Positions 37,940 through 46,545 are shown, numbered from the stretch's first letter. The stretch: DNA of 64,000 bases from Catellatospora methionotrophica (GCF_011297335.1 NZ_JAAOTJ010000003.1:62001-126000), one strand, 5' to 3'. The notes: a model not told the origin generated them from the letters alone. Translations and numbers: made by a program.

Positions 37940-38191
37940 CTAGCAGATGCAGACGGTGGGGTAGCTGGGCTGGCAGGTTCCCCTGCAATACCAGTGACAT
38001 CCGTCGCATTCGCAGCGGTCGTAGTACCGGGTGCCGAACGAGCCTGCGCCGCAGGCGCGACAGCCGCAGTACGGGGTGGTGACCTTGCCGGCCTGACCGG
38101 CGCATTCACAACCCGGGTCGGCCGAAGCCTCGACACGAGGAACGACCATAGCCAGCAGGCGATCGCCAACTGATTCGAGCATTCGTAGCAT
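37940..38191 (-). CDS. 12-cysteine precursor peptide, candidate disulfide-rich bacteriocin
   Basis: An 83-residue peptide. The leader MLRMLESVGDRLLAMVVPRV (amphipathic, no Cys) is followed by EASA, a possible signal peptidase site (A-S-A before D25). The remaining 59 residues start at DPG and hold 12 Cys, six of them in C-x-C pairs (CEC, CGC, CEC, CIC) plus single Cys near Gly, Trp and Tyr, ending VCIC. It has no lanthipeptide, thiopeptide or sactipeptide enzyme nearby, only redox, export and leader-cutting genes. I infer a ribosomally made peptide with up to six disulfides, comparable in logic to fulvocin-C-type bacteriocins. ATG at 38191 has AAAGGGGGATAAC before it; the longer frame to 38269 has no start signal. 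Confidence 0.78.
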   Translation of the reverse strand: MLRMLESVGDRLLAMVVPRVEASADPGCECAGQAGKVTTPYCGCRACGAGSFGTRYYDRCECDGCHWYCRGTCQPSYPTVCIC

Positions 38192-38239
38192 GTTATCCCC
38201 CTTTCTCTGCCACGATTCAGCACATGCGTGCCAAGAGCC

Positions 38240-38269
38240 ACTCTCGCCTCTGACCGACGGATATGTCAA
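38240..38269 (-). promoter_or_regulatory. Candidate promoter of the Cys-rich peptide operon
   Basis: On the minus strand a perfect TTGACA (38269-38264) is followed after 18 bases by GAGAGT (38245-38240), 48 bases before the precursor start. The -35 is ideal, the -10 weak, which would suit a promoter that needs an activator bound at the dyad just upstream. Confidence 0.4.
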
Positions 38270-38282
38270 TACCTAAATATAG

Positions 38283-38318
38283 TTGCAATACGCAAATAAA
38301 AGTATTTGCATTGTGCAA
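38283..38318. promoter_or_regulatory. 36-base dyad operator candidate
   Basis: TTGCA-4-GCAAATA-AAAG-TATTTGC-4-TGCAA. Both arm pairs are perfect and share the same centre (38300.5). The dyad stands in the most A/T-rich segment of the window, about 14 bases upstream of the candidate -35 of the peptide operon. Position suits an activator or a repressor of that operon. Confidence 0.55.
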
Positions 38319-38503
38319 CAAAGGCGCTCGACCGGTTCCACGAAGATCGTTGATCTATCCACGTCCGACGATGAGCTGGCTCGCGAAATTTATTCAAGTA
38401 GCCTGCCACCAGCAGATATGCTTCTGAGGATGAGTCACGACGAATGTTCGGGGCCACTTGCCGCCCGACGCTGTGATAACTTGCCTCCAAACAGGAGGAT
38501 TAT

Positions 38504-38578
38504 ATGCAACCACGAGCACGTGACCCTGAAAGGGCTATGAGAACGCCGACGAGCATGGCAGTCACCGCTGCTGAATAG
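38504..38578 (+). CDS. Possible 24-residue peptide with strong Shine-Dalgarno
   Basis: ATG at 38504 is preceded by AGGAGGATTAT, the best ribosome binding site in this region, and opens 24 codons (MQPRARDPERAMRTPTSMAV, then TAAE) to TAG. The peptide has no recognisable feature. GC at third positions is not typical. It could be a small protein or leader, the start of a decayed gene, or chance. It points away from the peptide cluster, towards gnd. Confidence 0.25.
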   Translation: MQPRARDPERAMRTPTSMAVTAAE

Positions 38579-38652
38579 CGTTGTCTATGGCGAGCGGGGC
38601 CTTCCACTGGCAACTGAGGGCGACACCACCCCCGCAACCGACCAAACCGCCG

Positions 38653-39684
38653 TCAGGGCTTCTTTTCGGCGTGGCCGCCGAATTCGCTGCGCATCGCCGA
38701 CAGGATCCGGTCGGTGAACTCGCCGAGCTGGCGTGACTCGAACCGTTCGTACAGCGCGGTGGTGATGACCGATGCCGGAACGCCCTCGTCGAGTGCGGCG
38801 AGCACGGTCCAGCGGCCTTCGCCGGAGTCGGAGACCCGCCCGGTGAAGTCGTCGAGTTCGGGTGAGCGCGCGAACGCGTCGGCGGTCAGGTCGACCAGCC
38901 ATGAGCCGACGACCGAGCCGCGCCGCCAGACTTCGGCGACCTCGCCGACGTCGATGTCGTACTGGTAGGCCTCGGGGTCGCGCAGTGGGGTTGTCTCGGC
39001 GTCGACGGTGCGGGTCTGCTTGCCGGCGTCGGCGTGTTTGATGACGCTGAGTCCTTCGGCGATGGCGGCCATCATGCCGTACTCGACGCCGTTGTGGACC
39101 ATTTTGACGAAGTGGCCGGCGCCGTTGGGACCGCAGTGCAGGTAGCCCTCGGGGGCGGTGCCGTCGGTGCGGGTGCGGCTCGGGGTGGGTTCGACGTCTC
39201 CCTTGCCGGGGGCGATGGTCTTGAAGATGGGGTCGAGGTGGTTCACGGCCTCGACCTGCCCGCCGATCATGAGGCAGTAGCCGCGTTCCAGGCCCCATAC
39301 GCCGCCGCTGGTGCCGCAGTCGACGTAGTGGATGCCCTGGGTGGCGAGCTGCTTGGCGCGGGTGATGTCGTCGCGGTAGTAGGAGTTGCCGCCGTCGATG
39401 ATGGTGTCGCCGGGTGCGAGCAGCGGGACGAGCTGGGTGAGGGTGGCGTCGACGATCGCGGTGGGCAGCATGAGCCAGGCGGCGCGGGGTGGGTCGAGTT
39501 TCGCGGCGAAGTCCTGCAGGGAGGTGGCGCCGGTCGCGCCTTCGGCTTCGAGTTGCCTGATCGCGTCGGCGTCGACGTCGTAGACGACGCAGCGGTGTCC
39601 GTCGCGCATGAGCCGCCGGACGAGGTTGGCGCCCATCCGGCCGAGTCCGATCATGCCGAGCTGCATGGGCCGGTCAGTGGCCAT
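38653..39684 (-). CDS. gnd: 6-phosphogluconate dehydrogenase (decarboxylating), short type
   Basis: A 343-residue enzyme that oxidises and decarboxylates 6-phosphogluconate to ribulose-5-phosphate. The Rossmann start [31 protein letters not shown], the signature [20 protein letters not shown], and the catalytic region [18 protein letters not shown] are clear. The length fits the short Gnd form of actinobacteria and Bacillus-like bacteria rather than the 470-residue form. ATG at 39684 overlaps the end of pgi by 11 bases, with GGGGGAGACCACG before it. Confidence 0.95.
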   Translation of the reverse strand: MATDRPMQLGMIGLGRMGANLVRRLMRDGHRCVVYDVDADAIRQLEAEGATGATSLQDFAAKLDPPRAAWLMLPTAIVDATLTQLVPLLAPGDTIIDGGNSYYRDDITRAKQLATQGIHYVDCGTSGGVWGLERGYCLMIGGQVEAVNHLDPIFKTIAPGKGDVEPTPSRTRTDGTAPEGYLHCGPNGAGHFVKMVHNGVEYGMMAAIAEGLSVIKHADAGKQTRTVDAETTPLRDPEAYQYDIDVGEVAEVWRRGSVVGSWLVDLTADAFARSPELDDFTGRVSDSGEGRWTVLAALDEGVPASVITTALYERFESRQLGEFTDRILSAMRSEFGGHAEKKP

Positions 39685-41320
39685 CGTGGTCTCCCCCGCC
39701 TTTGAGTGCCCGGTAGCGTCGGATCAGGGTGTTGGTCGACGAGTCGTGGTTCAGCGCGGGTTCGGTTCCGCCCAGTTCGGGGATGATCGCCACGGCGAGG
39801 ACCTTGCCGAGTTCGACGCCCCACTGGTCGAAGGAGTCGATGCCCCAGATCGTGCCCTGGGTGAAGACGCTGTGCTCGTACAGGGCGACGAGCGCGCCGA
39901 GGATCCGCGGGGTCAGGGTCTCGGCGAGCAGCACGTTGCTGGGACGGTTGCCCTGCATGACGCGGTGCGGTGCGACGTCGGGCGACGTTCCTTCAGCGAG
40001 GATCTCCTGCTCGGTCTTGCCGAACGCGAGCGCCTGGGCCTGGGCGAAGACGTTGGAGGTGAGGATGTCGTGGTGGTCGCGCAGCGGGTTGAGGCTGCGC
40101 CCGAACCCGATGAGGTCGACCGGGATGAGCCGGGTTCCCTGGTGCAGGAGCTGGTAGAAGCTGTGCTGGCCGTTGGTGCCGGGTTCGCCCCAGTACACCG
40201 GGCCGGTCTGGTAGTCCACGGTGGTGCCGTCGAGGGTGACGTGTTTGCCGTTGGACTCCATGGTCAGCTGCTGCAGGTAGGCGGGGAAACGTTTGAGGTA
40301 CTGCTCGTAGGGCATGACGCCGATCGACTGCGCGCCGAGGAAGTCGACGTTCCAGACGGTGAGCAGGCCCATCAGCGCGGGCAGGTTACGGTCGAGGGGG
40401 GCGGTGCGGAAGTGCTCGTCCATGGCGTGGAAACCGGCCAGCAGTTCGCCGAACTGCTCGGGGCCCAGGGCGACCATGGTGGACAGGCCGATGGCGGAGT
40501 CCACCGAGTAGCGGCCGCCGACCCAGTCCCAGAAGCCGAACATGTTGGCGGTGTCGATGCCGAACTGGGCGACGCGTTCGGCGTTGGTGGACACGGCGAC
40601 GAAGTGTTTGGCGACGGCGGCGGGGTCGCCGAGCCGGGCGATCAGCCAGTCGCGGGCGGAGGTGGCGTTGGTGAGGGTCTCCAGGGTGCCGAAGGTCTTC
40701 GACGAGACGATGAACAGGGTCTGTTCGGCGTCGAGGTCGCGGGTCGCTTCGACGAAGTCGGTGGCGTCGACGTTGGAGACGAACCGGAACGTCAGGTCGC
40801 GGTCGGTGTAGTGGCGCAGTGCCTCGTACGCCATGACGGGTCCGAGGTCGGAGCCGCCGATGCCGATGTTGACGATGTTGCGGATCGGCCGGCCGGTGTG
40901 GCCGAGCCACGCACCGGTGCGGATCTTGTTCGCGAAGTCGGCCATCCGGTCCAGGACCTCGTGGACCTGGGCGACGACGTCGACGCCGTCCACGGTCAGC
41001 GACGCGTCTCTGGGCATCCGCAGGGCGACGTGCAGCACCGAACGGTTCTCCGAGACGTTGATCCGGTCTCCGGCGAACATCATGTCCCGGCCCTGTTGCA
41101 GCTGTGACTGCTCGGCCAGGTCGAACAGCAGCCGCAGCGTCTGGTCGGTGACGCGGTTCTTGGAGTAGTCGAGGTAGAGCCCGGCCGCCTCGGCGGACAG
41201 GCGCTCACCGCGCTGGGCGTCCTCGGCGAACAGGTCCCGCAGGTGGCGGTGCTGCAGCTGCGTGTGGTGCTCGGCGAGGGCGGCGTAGGCGGGGCGCTCA
41301 CGCAGCGGCGGGATCGGCAC
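39674..41320 (-). CDS. pgi: Glucose-6-phosphate isomerase
   Basis: A 548-residue enzyme interconverting glucose-6-phosphate and fructose-6-phosphate. Family motifs: [18 protein letters not shown], the first signature [29 protein letters not shown], and the second signature in [15 protein letters not shown]-like [18 protein letters not shown]. Start is GTG at 41320 with AAGGAAGGAACAGGAC before it. It precedes and overlaps gnd, so the two are co-transcribed and tie hexose isomerisation to the pentose phosphate branch. Confidence 0.97.
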   Translation of the reverse strand: MPIPPLRERPAYAALAEHHTQLQHRHLRDLFAEDAQRGERLSAEAAGLYLDYSKNRVTDQTLRLLFDLAEQSQLQQGRDMMFAGDRINVSENRSVLHVALRMPRDASLTVDGVDVVAQVHEVLDRMADFANKIRTGAWLGHTGRPIRNIVNIGIGGSDLGPVMAYEALRHYTDRDLTFRFVSNVDATDFVEATRDLDAEQTLFIVSSKTFGTLETLTNATSARDWLIARLGDPAAVAKHFVAVSTNAERVAQFGIDTANMFGFWDWVGGRYSVDSAIGLSTMVALGPEQFGELLAGFHAMDEHFRTAPLDRNLPALMGLLTVWNVDFLGAQSIGVMPYEQYLKRFPAYLQQLTMESNGKHVTLDGTTVDYQTGPVYWGEPGTNGQHSFYQLLHQGTRLIPVDLIGFGRSLNPLRDHHDILTSNVFAQAQALAFGKTEQEILAEGTSPDVAPHRVMQGNRPSNVLLAETLTPRILGALVALYEHSVFTQGTIWGIDSFDQWGVELGKVLAVAIIPELGGTEPALNHDSSTNTLIRRYRALKGGGDHDGH

Positions 41321-41699
41321 GTCCTGTTCCTTCCTTGGCCAGGTCGCAGCGAGGGCCGCAAGCGCGTGCAGAGCCCCGACCGCTCATCCGAAGAGTACTT
41401 GACCAGCTACCTGCCGTGACGTCGTTCTCCGGGTCGGGTCGGCAGAAGGTGCCGGCCCGGCAGCCCCGGTCGCCGGGTCGGCCTGGCTGCGGCGGTTGGT
41501 CAGGCAAGCAGTCCTACCGCACGACCCCGAAAGGATTAGGCCTGGCGTCCTGTTCGGCGGGGGTGAACGTGCAACGGTCCGAGGTCGCGTCCGCTATGCG
41601 ATGCGGGTTCACATCGGCGGCCGAAATGAGCCTGTCAGGCGTCGGCGCCCGTCGATAACATGCGTCGCACCGGACCCGACGGCATGGGAGCAGGTTCAG
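41321..41699. other. Divergent intergenic region pgi / membrane protein
   Basis: A 379-base divergent region. No convincing gene was seen. A weak candidate -10 (GATAAC, 41654-41659) lies 40 bases before the downstream ATG. Confidence 0.4.
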
Positions 41700-42413
41700 A
41701 TGTCGCAGAGCACTACCCGCGAGCTAGCCACCGTCGCCAGCCGGGCGCTGGTGCAGGACATGCAGTCCGAGCAGTGGGCGCTGACCCGCACGTTCGCCGT
41801 CAACCTGCTCGGCCGCAACAATGCCGCCCGCGAGTCGCAGATGGCGCAGACCCTGGACGATTCGCGGGCGTCGCTGCTGTCGGGCACGGCCGAGCGCAGC
41901 GCGGTCGAAGCGACCTGGCAGGCGCGCCTGGAAGAGTTCATGTACGCCGACTCCTCAGCCGAGACGCGGGTGCGCAACTTCGTCACCGCGTCGGGCCAGC
42001 CGCTGCCCCAGCCCGCTTCCCTTCACCAGCAGGCCACGGCCAGCGGCAACGCGCAGGTGAACCAGGCCGGTCGTGACATCCGCCACGACAACAGCCGCAG
42101 GACCAGCTTCGGCGGGCCGCTGGCGGTCATCGCGGTGATCGCTGTCCTGCTCATCGTCGGCGGGTTCGGGGCCGTGAAGATCATCTCTTTCATCGGTGGC
42201 TCTTCCTCGTCAACGGTGATCACCGAGGACAGCAGTTGCGGCGACTACCTGCTGGCCTCGACCGAGGAGCGCGAGCACGCCGTGAAGTCCATCGGGATCG
42301 CGAAGGGCGCATCCGGGGCGGGTAATCCCATGGCCCGCCTGAACGTGGACTACAGCTGCGGCCAACAGCCCAGCGCCCGCGTCGGCGACGTCATCGCCAG
42401 GCAGAACTACTGA
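41700..42413 (+). CDS. Single-pass membrane protein with NQAGxDI motif
   Basis: A 237-residue protein. Residues 1-95 are helical and charged (ELATVASRALVQDMQSEQWA). A short block ASGNAQVNQAGRDIRHDN follows, then one membrane helix (GGPLAVIAVIAVLLIVGGFG) and an outer domain with two Cys (EDSSCGDYLL and VDYSCGQQPS) that could form a disulfide. I do not recognise a family. The NQAGRDI block recurs in the next gene as INQAGGDI and resembles short amyloid-like signalling motifs described in bacteria. The start is chosen where the sequence becomes protein-like. Confidence 0.7.
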   Translation: MSQSTTRELATVASRALVQDMQSEQWALTRTFAVNLLGRNNAARESQMAQTLDDSRASLLSGTAERSAVEATWQARLEEFMYADSSAETRVRNFVTASGQPLPQPASLHQQATASGNAQVNQAGRDIRHDNSRRTSFGGPLAVIAVIAVLLIVGGFGAVKIISFIGGSSSSTVITEDSSCGDYLLASTEEREHAVKSIGIAKGASGAGNPMARLNVDYSCGQQPSARVGDVIARQNY

Positions 42414-42431
42414 GCCCGGCGAGGTCCCACC

Positions 42432-42692
42432 ATGACTACTCGCGTCAAGCGCCGGATCACCGGTGGCCTGCTCATAGCCGTGTGCGTCGCGGCCGCCGTG
42501 TTCGCCGGCGCCGGAGGCCTGGAGGTCGTCAGCTGGCTGGCCGGCATCGGCAGCTTCCTGATCGCGGTGTGGACGTGGCATCTGACCCGCGACTCCGAGC
42601 AGCAGCCGCAGCGAGCAGATGTCACGCAGTCCGCCGTCGCGGACGGCAACGCCATCATCAATCAGGCTGGCGGCGACATCGAAACGCGCTGA
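42432..42692 (+). CDS. Small two-helix membrane protein ending in NQAGGDI motif
   Basis: An 86-residue protein: a basic start MTTRVKRRITGG, two helices (about 11-28 and 32-50), a linker, and the C-terminal DGNAIINQAGGDIETR. RBS is GAGGTCCCACC; it lies 18 bases after the preceding membrane protein, with which it shares the motif, so the two are an operon and may interact through it. Function is unknown. Confidence 0.7.
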   Translation: MTTRVKRRITGGLLIAVCVAAAVFAGAGGLEVVSWLAGIGSFLIAVWTWHLTRDSEQQPQRADVTQSAVADGNAIINQAGGDIETR

Positions 42693-42693
42693 G

Positions 42694-42747
42694 CGACGCA
42701 TCCCCGTGCCTGGGAACAGGTTCGTCTCCAGGCACGGGGATGCGTCG
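42694..42747. terminator. Long perfect hairpin between convergent genes
   Basis: A 20-bp perfect stem (CGACGCATCCCCGTGCCTGG and complement) with a 14-base loop that contains its own GAAC/GTTC pair. It starts right after one stop codon and ends at the stop of the ter operon on the other strand. Confidence 0.85.
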
Positions 42748-44475
42748 TCAGCCGGTCGCCAGCCGTGCCAGGACCTGCTGCATGGCCCCGGGATCGCCGA
42801 CGACGTCGGGTACGTAGGTCCACCGCAGGCCCACCCAGGGATCGCCGATGTGGTCGTCGGGCACGGCCGACAACCGCAGGAACGCCTGCCACATCACCGA
42901 GATCAGCGGGCTCGCCCCGATCACGTCGGCCGGATCGGCGACCACCACCACGCCCACGCCCGCCATCGGGCCCAGCTCCAGCAGGTACCGGAGCTGGCCC
43001 ACCGCACGCTCGTCCAGGCCGTACGGGAAGTCGTGCAGCACCAGCACGTGCTGTGCGGGCGTCTCGCGCACGGCGAGCATGTCCATCGCGTTGCCGCCGC
43101 GCGCCATCCGGGTCAGGTCGACCCTGGCCACGAGGGTGTTCAGCAGCTCGGCGAGCTGCTGCGGGGTGTCGGCTGAACCGCCGACGCCCATGCCCGCCGC
43201 TGAGCCGGTCAGGGGCGCGAGGCTGCGCAGCGCCGCCCCGGCGCCCACGGGATCGCCGACGTGGATGGTGATCCCGCCCGGCGGGCACGAGGCCAGCAGC
43301 CGGATCATCAGCGCCCGCGCCGCGGCACGGGCGGCGTCGCGGTTGCCCGACCCGGAGTCGATCCACAGGGGTGTGGTCAGGGGCAGCCGGACCAGCATGG
43401 GCAGCAGCAGCTCGGGCGCGTCACCGCCGTAGAGGTCGCCGACGCGGACGGCGACGGCGTTCCTGGTCGGCGGGTTCCAGCCGCGCCAGACGTGGCTGTC
43501 CCAGTGCGCCATCGTCGGCGGGAGCGAGGCCCGCAGTTCACGCACCTCGCCGAGGAGTTGGCCCATGTCGCGGCGGTAGTCGGCCTCTGCACGGCGGACG
43601 AGATCGTCGTAGCGGCTCTCCGCGGTCGCCTGCTTGGCGTGGGTGAGCGGCGAGTTACGCGTCGCGGGGTCGGCGAACACCGCACTGAGCTCGTCGTCGC
43701 GCCGCTGCTCGGCGTAGGAGGTCGCCGATTTGTACGCGGCCGTCGAGCGCGCCGCGTCCTCGTAGATGCTCCACGACAGGTCGTAGAGCTGCTCCTCAGC
43801 CTGGGCGTCGACCAGTGCCCCGGAGCCGGCCACGCCGGTTCCCAAGCCGGGGCCCGACCAGGCCTGTGGGGCCGGCGCCGGGGGCTGCGCGCCTGCCGGA
43901 CCCGCGGTTTCGCCCGGGGCGCGCAGACCGCGGTGGGCCCTGCTGGATACGGCAGGTGCCGCAGGTGCCGCAGGTGCGGCAGGTGCCGTGGCACCGTGGG
44001 CGAGCGCCAGTTCGGGCAGTCCGCCGTCGTAGCCCTGGCCTACCGCGCGTAGTTTCCAGGCGCCGTCTCGCCGGTAGAACTCCCAGGCGATCAGTGCGCG
44101 CTCGCCGCATAGACCGGTCATTGTGAAGGTGAACAGCTCACCCCCGCCGCCGGTGTGCACCCGTGCCGTCGGGGCGACGGCGAGGCTGTGGGCGGCGGCG
44201 TCGATGCTCACGACCGCCAGCACCCGGGCGACGTCGGCGGGCACGACGTCCAGCGCGATGGTGAGGTGCGACGGCACGTCCACGGTGGCCGCGTGCCAGG
44301 AAACACCGTCGGCGACGGGCGACGCGGCGCACACCAGGTCGGTGTGCGCGCGTACGCGACCCGTCGTCGACAGCAGCAGGGCGCAGAGCTCCATCGTGCC
44401 CGCGACGTCGACCGTGACCTGCAGCGACGGGTCGGACAGTGTGGTGTTCTGGCCCTTTGCCAGCGCTATCGACAT
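42748..44475 (-). CDS. TerD domain fused to a degenerate FtsK-like ATPase domain
   Basis: A 575-residue protein. Residues 1-160 are a TerD/CABNR domain (LSDPSLQVTVDVAG, GAWKLRAVGQGYDGGLPELA) without the acidic Ca-binding run. After a Pro/Ala linker comes a helical part, then an FtsK/EccC-like domain (about 350-575): LYGGDAPELLLPMLVRLPLT, a P-loop remnant IDSGSGNRDAARAAA that lacks the Lys, and a Walker-B-like HVLVLHDFPYGLDERAV. It is therefore probably a non-hydrolysing scaffold. It is the last gene of the ter locus and lies 12 bases after the tandem TerD gene. Confidence 0.8.
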   Translation of the reverse strand: MSIALAKGQNTTLSDPSLQVTVDVAGTMELCALLLSTTGRVRAHTDLVCAASPVADGVSWHAATVDVPSHLTIALDVVPADVARVLAVVSIDAAAHSLAVAPTARVHTGGGGELFTFTMTGLCGERALIAWEFYRRDGAWKLRAVGQGYDGGLPELALAHGATAPAAPAAPAAPAVSSRAHRGLRAPGETAGPAGAQPPAPAPQAWSGPGLGTGVAGSGALVDAQAEEQLYDLSWSIYEDAARSTAAYKSATSYAEQRRDDELSAVFADPATRNSPLTHAKQATAESRYDDLVRRAEADYRRDMGQLLGEVRELRASLPPTMAHWDSHVWRGWNPPTRNAVAVRVGDLYGGDAPELLLPMLVRLPLTTPLWIDSGSGNRDAARAAARALMIRLLASCPPGGITIHVGDPVGAGAALRSLAPLTGSAAGMGVGGSADTPQQLAELLNTLVARVDLTRMARGGNAMDMLAVRETPAQHVLVLHDFPYGLDERAVGQLRYLLELGPMAGVGVVVVADPADVIGASPLISVMWQAFLRLSAVPDDHIGDPWVGLRWTYVPDVVGDPGAMQQVLARLATG

Positions 44476-44487
44476 CGTGCGGCCTGG

Positions 44488-45717
44488 TCAGGCCGAGACG
44501 AAGTGGTTGAGCACCGGCAGTGCTTCCATCGGGTTCTTGGCGTGGATCGGCTCGCCGATGGCGTGCATCTTCCAGCCGGAGGCGTCGCGGTAGAGCTTGG
44601 CCATCACCATGCCGGTCGCCGCACTGCCACCCGACAGCGTGTAGCGGGCGAGTTCGGTGCGGGTGGTCTCGTCGACCAGGCGGCAGAACGCGTTGGCGAC
44701 CTGGGTGAAGGTGTGGCCCTTGTACGACGTCACGATGAAGATGATCGAGGTGACGTGGGCCGGGACGCGGGCGAGGTCGAGGATGACCGACTCGTCGTCG
44801 CCGTCGCCGTCGCCGGTGCGGTTGTCGCCGGTGTGCATCACCGAGCCGTCCTTGGACCGCAGCTGGTTGTAGAAGACCAGGTCGACCGGCTGCCGGTCGG
44901 CGAACATGATCGCCGTGGCGTCGAGGTCGATGTCGACCTCGCGGCTGCCGAACATGCTCTTCTTCTTGAGCGGGTCCCAGCCCAGGCCCATGCGCACCAT
45001 GGTGAGCGTCGAGCCGTTCTGCTTGGCCAGTGAGACGCGCTGTCCCTTGACCAGGCTGACCGGTGCGCCGGGACGCCCGGTGGTCTGCATCGCGGGCGGC
45101 GCCGCGGGTGCGGGGGCGGCGGGTGCAGGGGCGAACGGTGCGGCGGCGACGGGAGCCGGGCGGGCCGCGGGGATCGTCGGCGGCGCGGCCGGCGGTGCGG
45201 TGGGCGCGGCCGGCTGGTCGACCACGACACCGTGGTCGGAGATCAGTTCGTCGAGGCCGCCGGCGTAGCCCTGGCCGACCGCGCGCGCCTTCCAGGCGCC
45301 TTCACGCCGGTACACCTCGATCGCCACGACGATGCTCTCCGTGGCCAGGCCGGTGATCTGGTAGGCCGCGATCTCGGCGCCGCCGCCGTCGGTCACCCGC
45401 GCCATGGGGGGCCCGTACTGCCCGAACCGGGTCCCGGTGCCGTCGAGGCTCACCACGATCCGGACCTTGTCGATGTCGTTCGGCACGGCGGGCAGGTTGA
45501 GGTCGATCTTCCAGGCGGTGCTGCCGGGAATCTGGCGGACCGAGACACCCGGCCCGTCGGGCTGGTTGTAGAACACGAAGTCCGCGTCGGAGCGCACCTT
45601 GCCGCTGGAGGTGACCAGCAGCGCCGACAGATCGGCGGGCGTACTGGTCTCGACCGTCACCTGCAGCTGGCCGGTCGGCACCGGCATGTTCTGCCCCTTG
45701 ACCAAGGTTGTGCTCAT
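44488..45717 (-). CDS. Tandem TerD-domain stress protein
   Basis: A 409-residue protein with two TerD domains (1-165 and 220-409) joined by a Pro/Ala linker. The second has the full signature: SLVKGQRVSLAKQ, GLGWDPLKKKSMFGSREVDI, HTGDNRTGDGDGDDESV (Ca-binding) and ELARYTLSGGSAATGMVMA. The first lacks the acidic run. TerD proteins bind calcium and act in tellurite and general envelope or DNA stress responses. It overlaps the upstream HAD gene by ATGA (45714-45717). Confidence 0.88.
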   Translation of the reverse strand: MSTTLVKGQNMPVPTGQLQVTVETSTPADLSALLVTSSGKVRSDADFVFYNQPDGPGVSVRQIPGSTAWKIDLNLPAVPNDIDKVRIVVSLDGTGTRFGQYGPPMARVTDGGGAEIAAYQITGLATESIVVAIEVYRREGAWKARAVGQGYAGGLDELISDHGVVVDQPAAPTAPPAAPPTIPAARPAPVAAAPFAPAPAAPAPAAPPAMQTTGRPGAPVSLVKGQRVSLAKQNGSTLTMVRMGLGWDPLKKKSMFGSREVDIDLDATAIMFADRQPVDLVFYNQLRSKDGSVMHTGDNRTGDGDGDDESVILDLARVPAHVTSIIFIVTSYKGHTFTQVANAFCRLVDETTRTELARYTLSGGSAATGMVMAKLYRDASGWKMHAIGEPIHAKNPMEALPVLNHFVSA

Positions 45718-46535
45718 AACATCTCCTTCGGATGCGAGTGCTTGCCGTCATCGAGTTGGCTCAGGTACCAGGCCGAGATCTCCGCGCCGGCGGCCGCGCC
45801 GCTGGTCGCCGTGGTGTGGCAGTGCGGCGCGCGGAACCCGGCCGTGTGCAGCTCTCCGTGGGCCGGACGCACCGCCCGGTCGGCGGCCAGCAGCATCCCC
45901 TCGTCCAGCAGCGAGTCTCCACCGGCGACGACCCTGTCGGCAGCCAGCCGTTCGGCTACACCGGCCACCGCCCACGCCTTGTCCAGCACGGTGGGTACGA
46001 GGTAGAGCTTGCGTCCTTGCAGCGACACCCGCCATCCGCGCGGCTCGGCCCACCTGCCGGCCTCGGCGGCGACGGCGCTCAGCCACGGCGCCGGTTCGGC
46101 GGCGACCGCGTAGACGAAGAAGTCCTCGGCCGACTTGACGTCGGTGAAGGGGTGCGCCTGCGCCCAACTGGCGACGTGGGCCCACACGGTGCCGAACGGT
46201 GCCGCGGAGGCCGCCGTCGCGCGGCGTACGCGCCGGTCCCAGGCCGGGTCGGGGTCTCCGTCGACCAGCAGCCGCGCGCCGTTGCACACCAGCGCGAGCC
46301 GCGGTGCGGGGCCGGGCAGGCGGATGCGCTGGTACTGGGCGCTGGTGCGGGTGGTCACCGGCACCAGCGCGCCGGTGCGGGCCAGCCGCTCCCAGGCGCG
46401 GTGACCCTGCGCGGTCATCGCTCCGCAGGACCGCCCGCGGTACTCGTCGACGCTGATCAGGTCCGCGCCGTCGCCGCCGGTGCGCGGCGAGAAGATGACC
46501 GTCCCGTCGAGGTCGGTCGCCACGATCGTGTTCAC
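45714..46535 (-). CDS. HAD-family hydrolase of the ter locus
   Basis: A 273-residue HAD phosphatase. Motif I is VATDLDGTVIF, motif II region LVPVTTRTSAQ, and the C-terminal GGDSLLDEGMLLAADRAVRP is motif IV of the Cof-like group. Such HAD genes are regular companions of TerD, phosphoribosyltransferase and StiP-type genes in ter loci, where they are proposed to process a nucleotide-like metabolite. It follows the StiP gene by 10 bases and overlaps the tandem TerD start by ATGA. Confidence 0.85.
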   Translation of the reverse strand: MNTIVATDLDGTVIFSPRTGGDGADLISVDEYRGRSCGAMTAQGHRAWERLARTGALVPVTTRTSAQYQRIRLPGPAPRLALVCNGARLLVDGDPDPAWDRRVRRATAASAAPFGTVWAHVASWAQAHPFTDVKSAEDFFVYAVAAEPAPWLSAVAAEAGRWAEPRGWRVSLQGRKLYLVPTVLDKAWAVAGVAERLAADRVVAGGDSLLDEGMLLAADRAVRPAHGELHTAGFRAPHCHTTATSGAAAGAEISAWYLSQLDDGKHSHPKEML

Positions 46536-46545
46536 CGGTCCGCCA

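Noticed and set aside
38283-38540. An 85-codon plus-strand frame starting at TTG in the dyad
   Set aside because: No ribosome binding site and start inside the inverted repeat; codon use is atypical. A decayed gene cannot be excluded.
43950-43990. Tandem GCAGGTGCC-like repeats
   Set aside because: They encode the Ala-Ala-Pro linker of the TerD-FtsK protein; a coding low-complexity stretch, not a mobile or regulatory repeat.
44793-44815. GTCGTCGCCGTCGCC-type repeat found also near 50845, 55305 and 56080
   Set aside because: It is the antisense of the conserved GDGDGDDE calcium motif in several TerD genes, so the repetition reflects protein homology.
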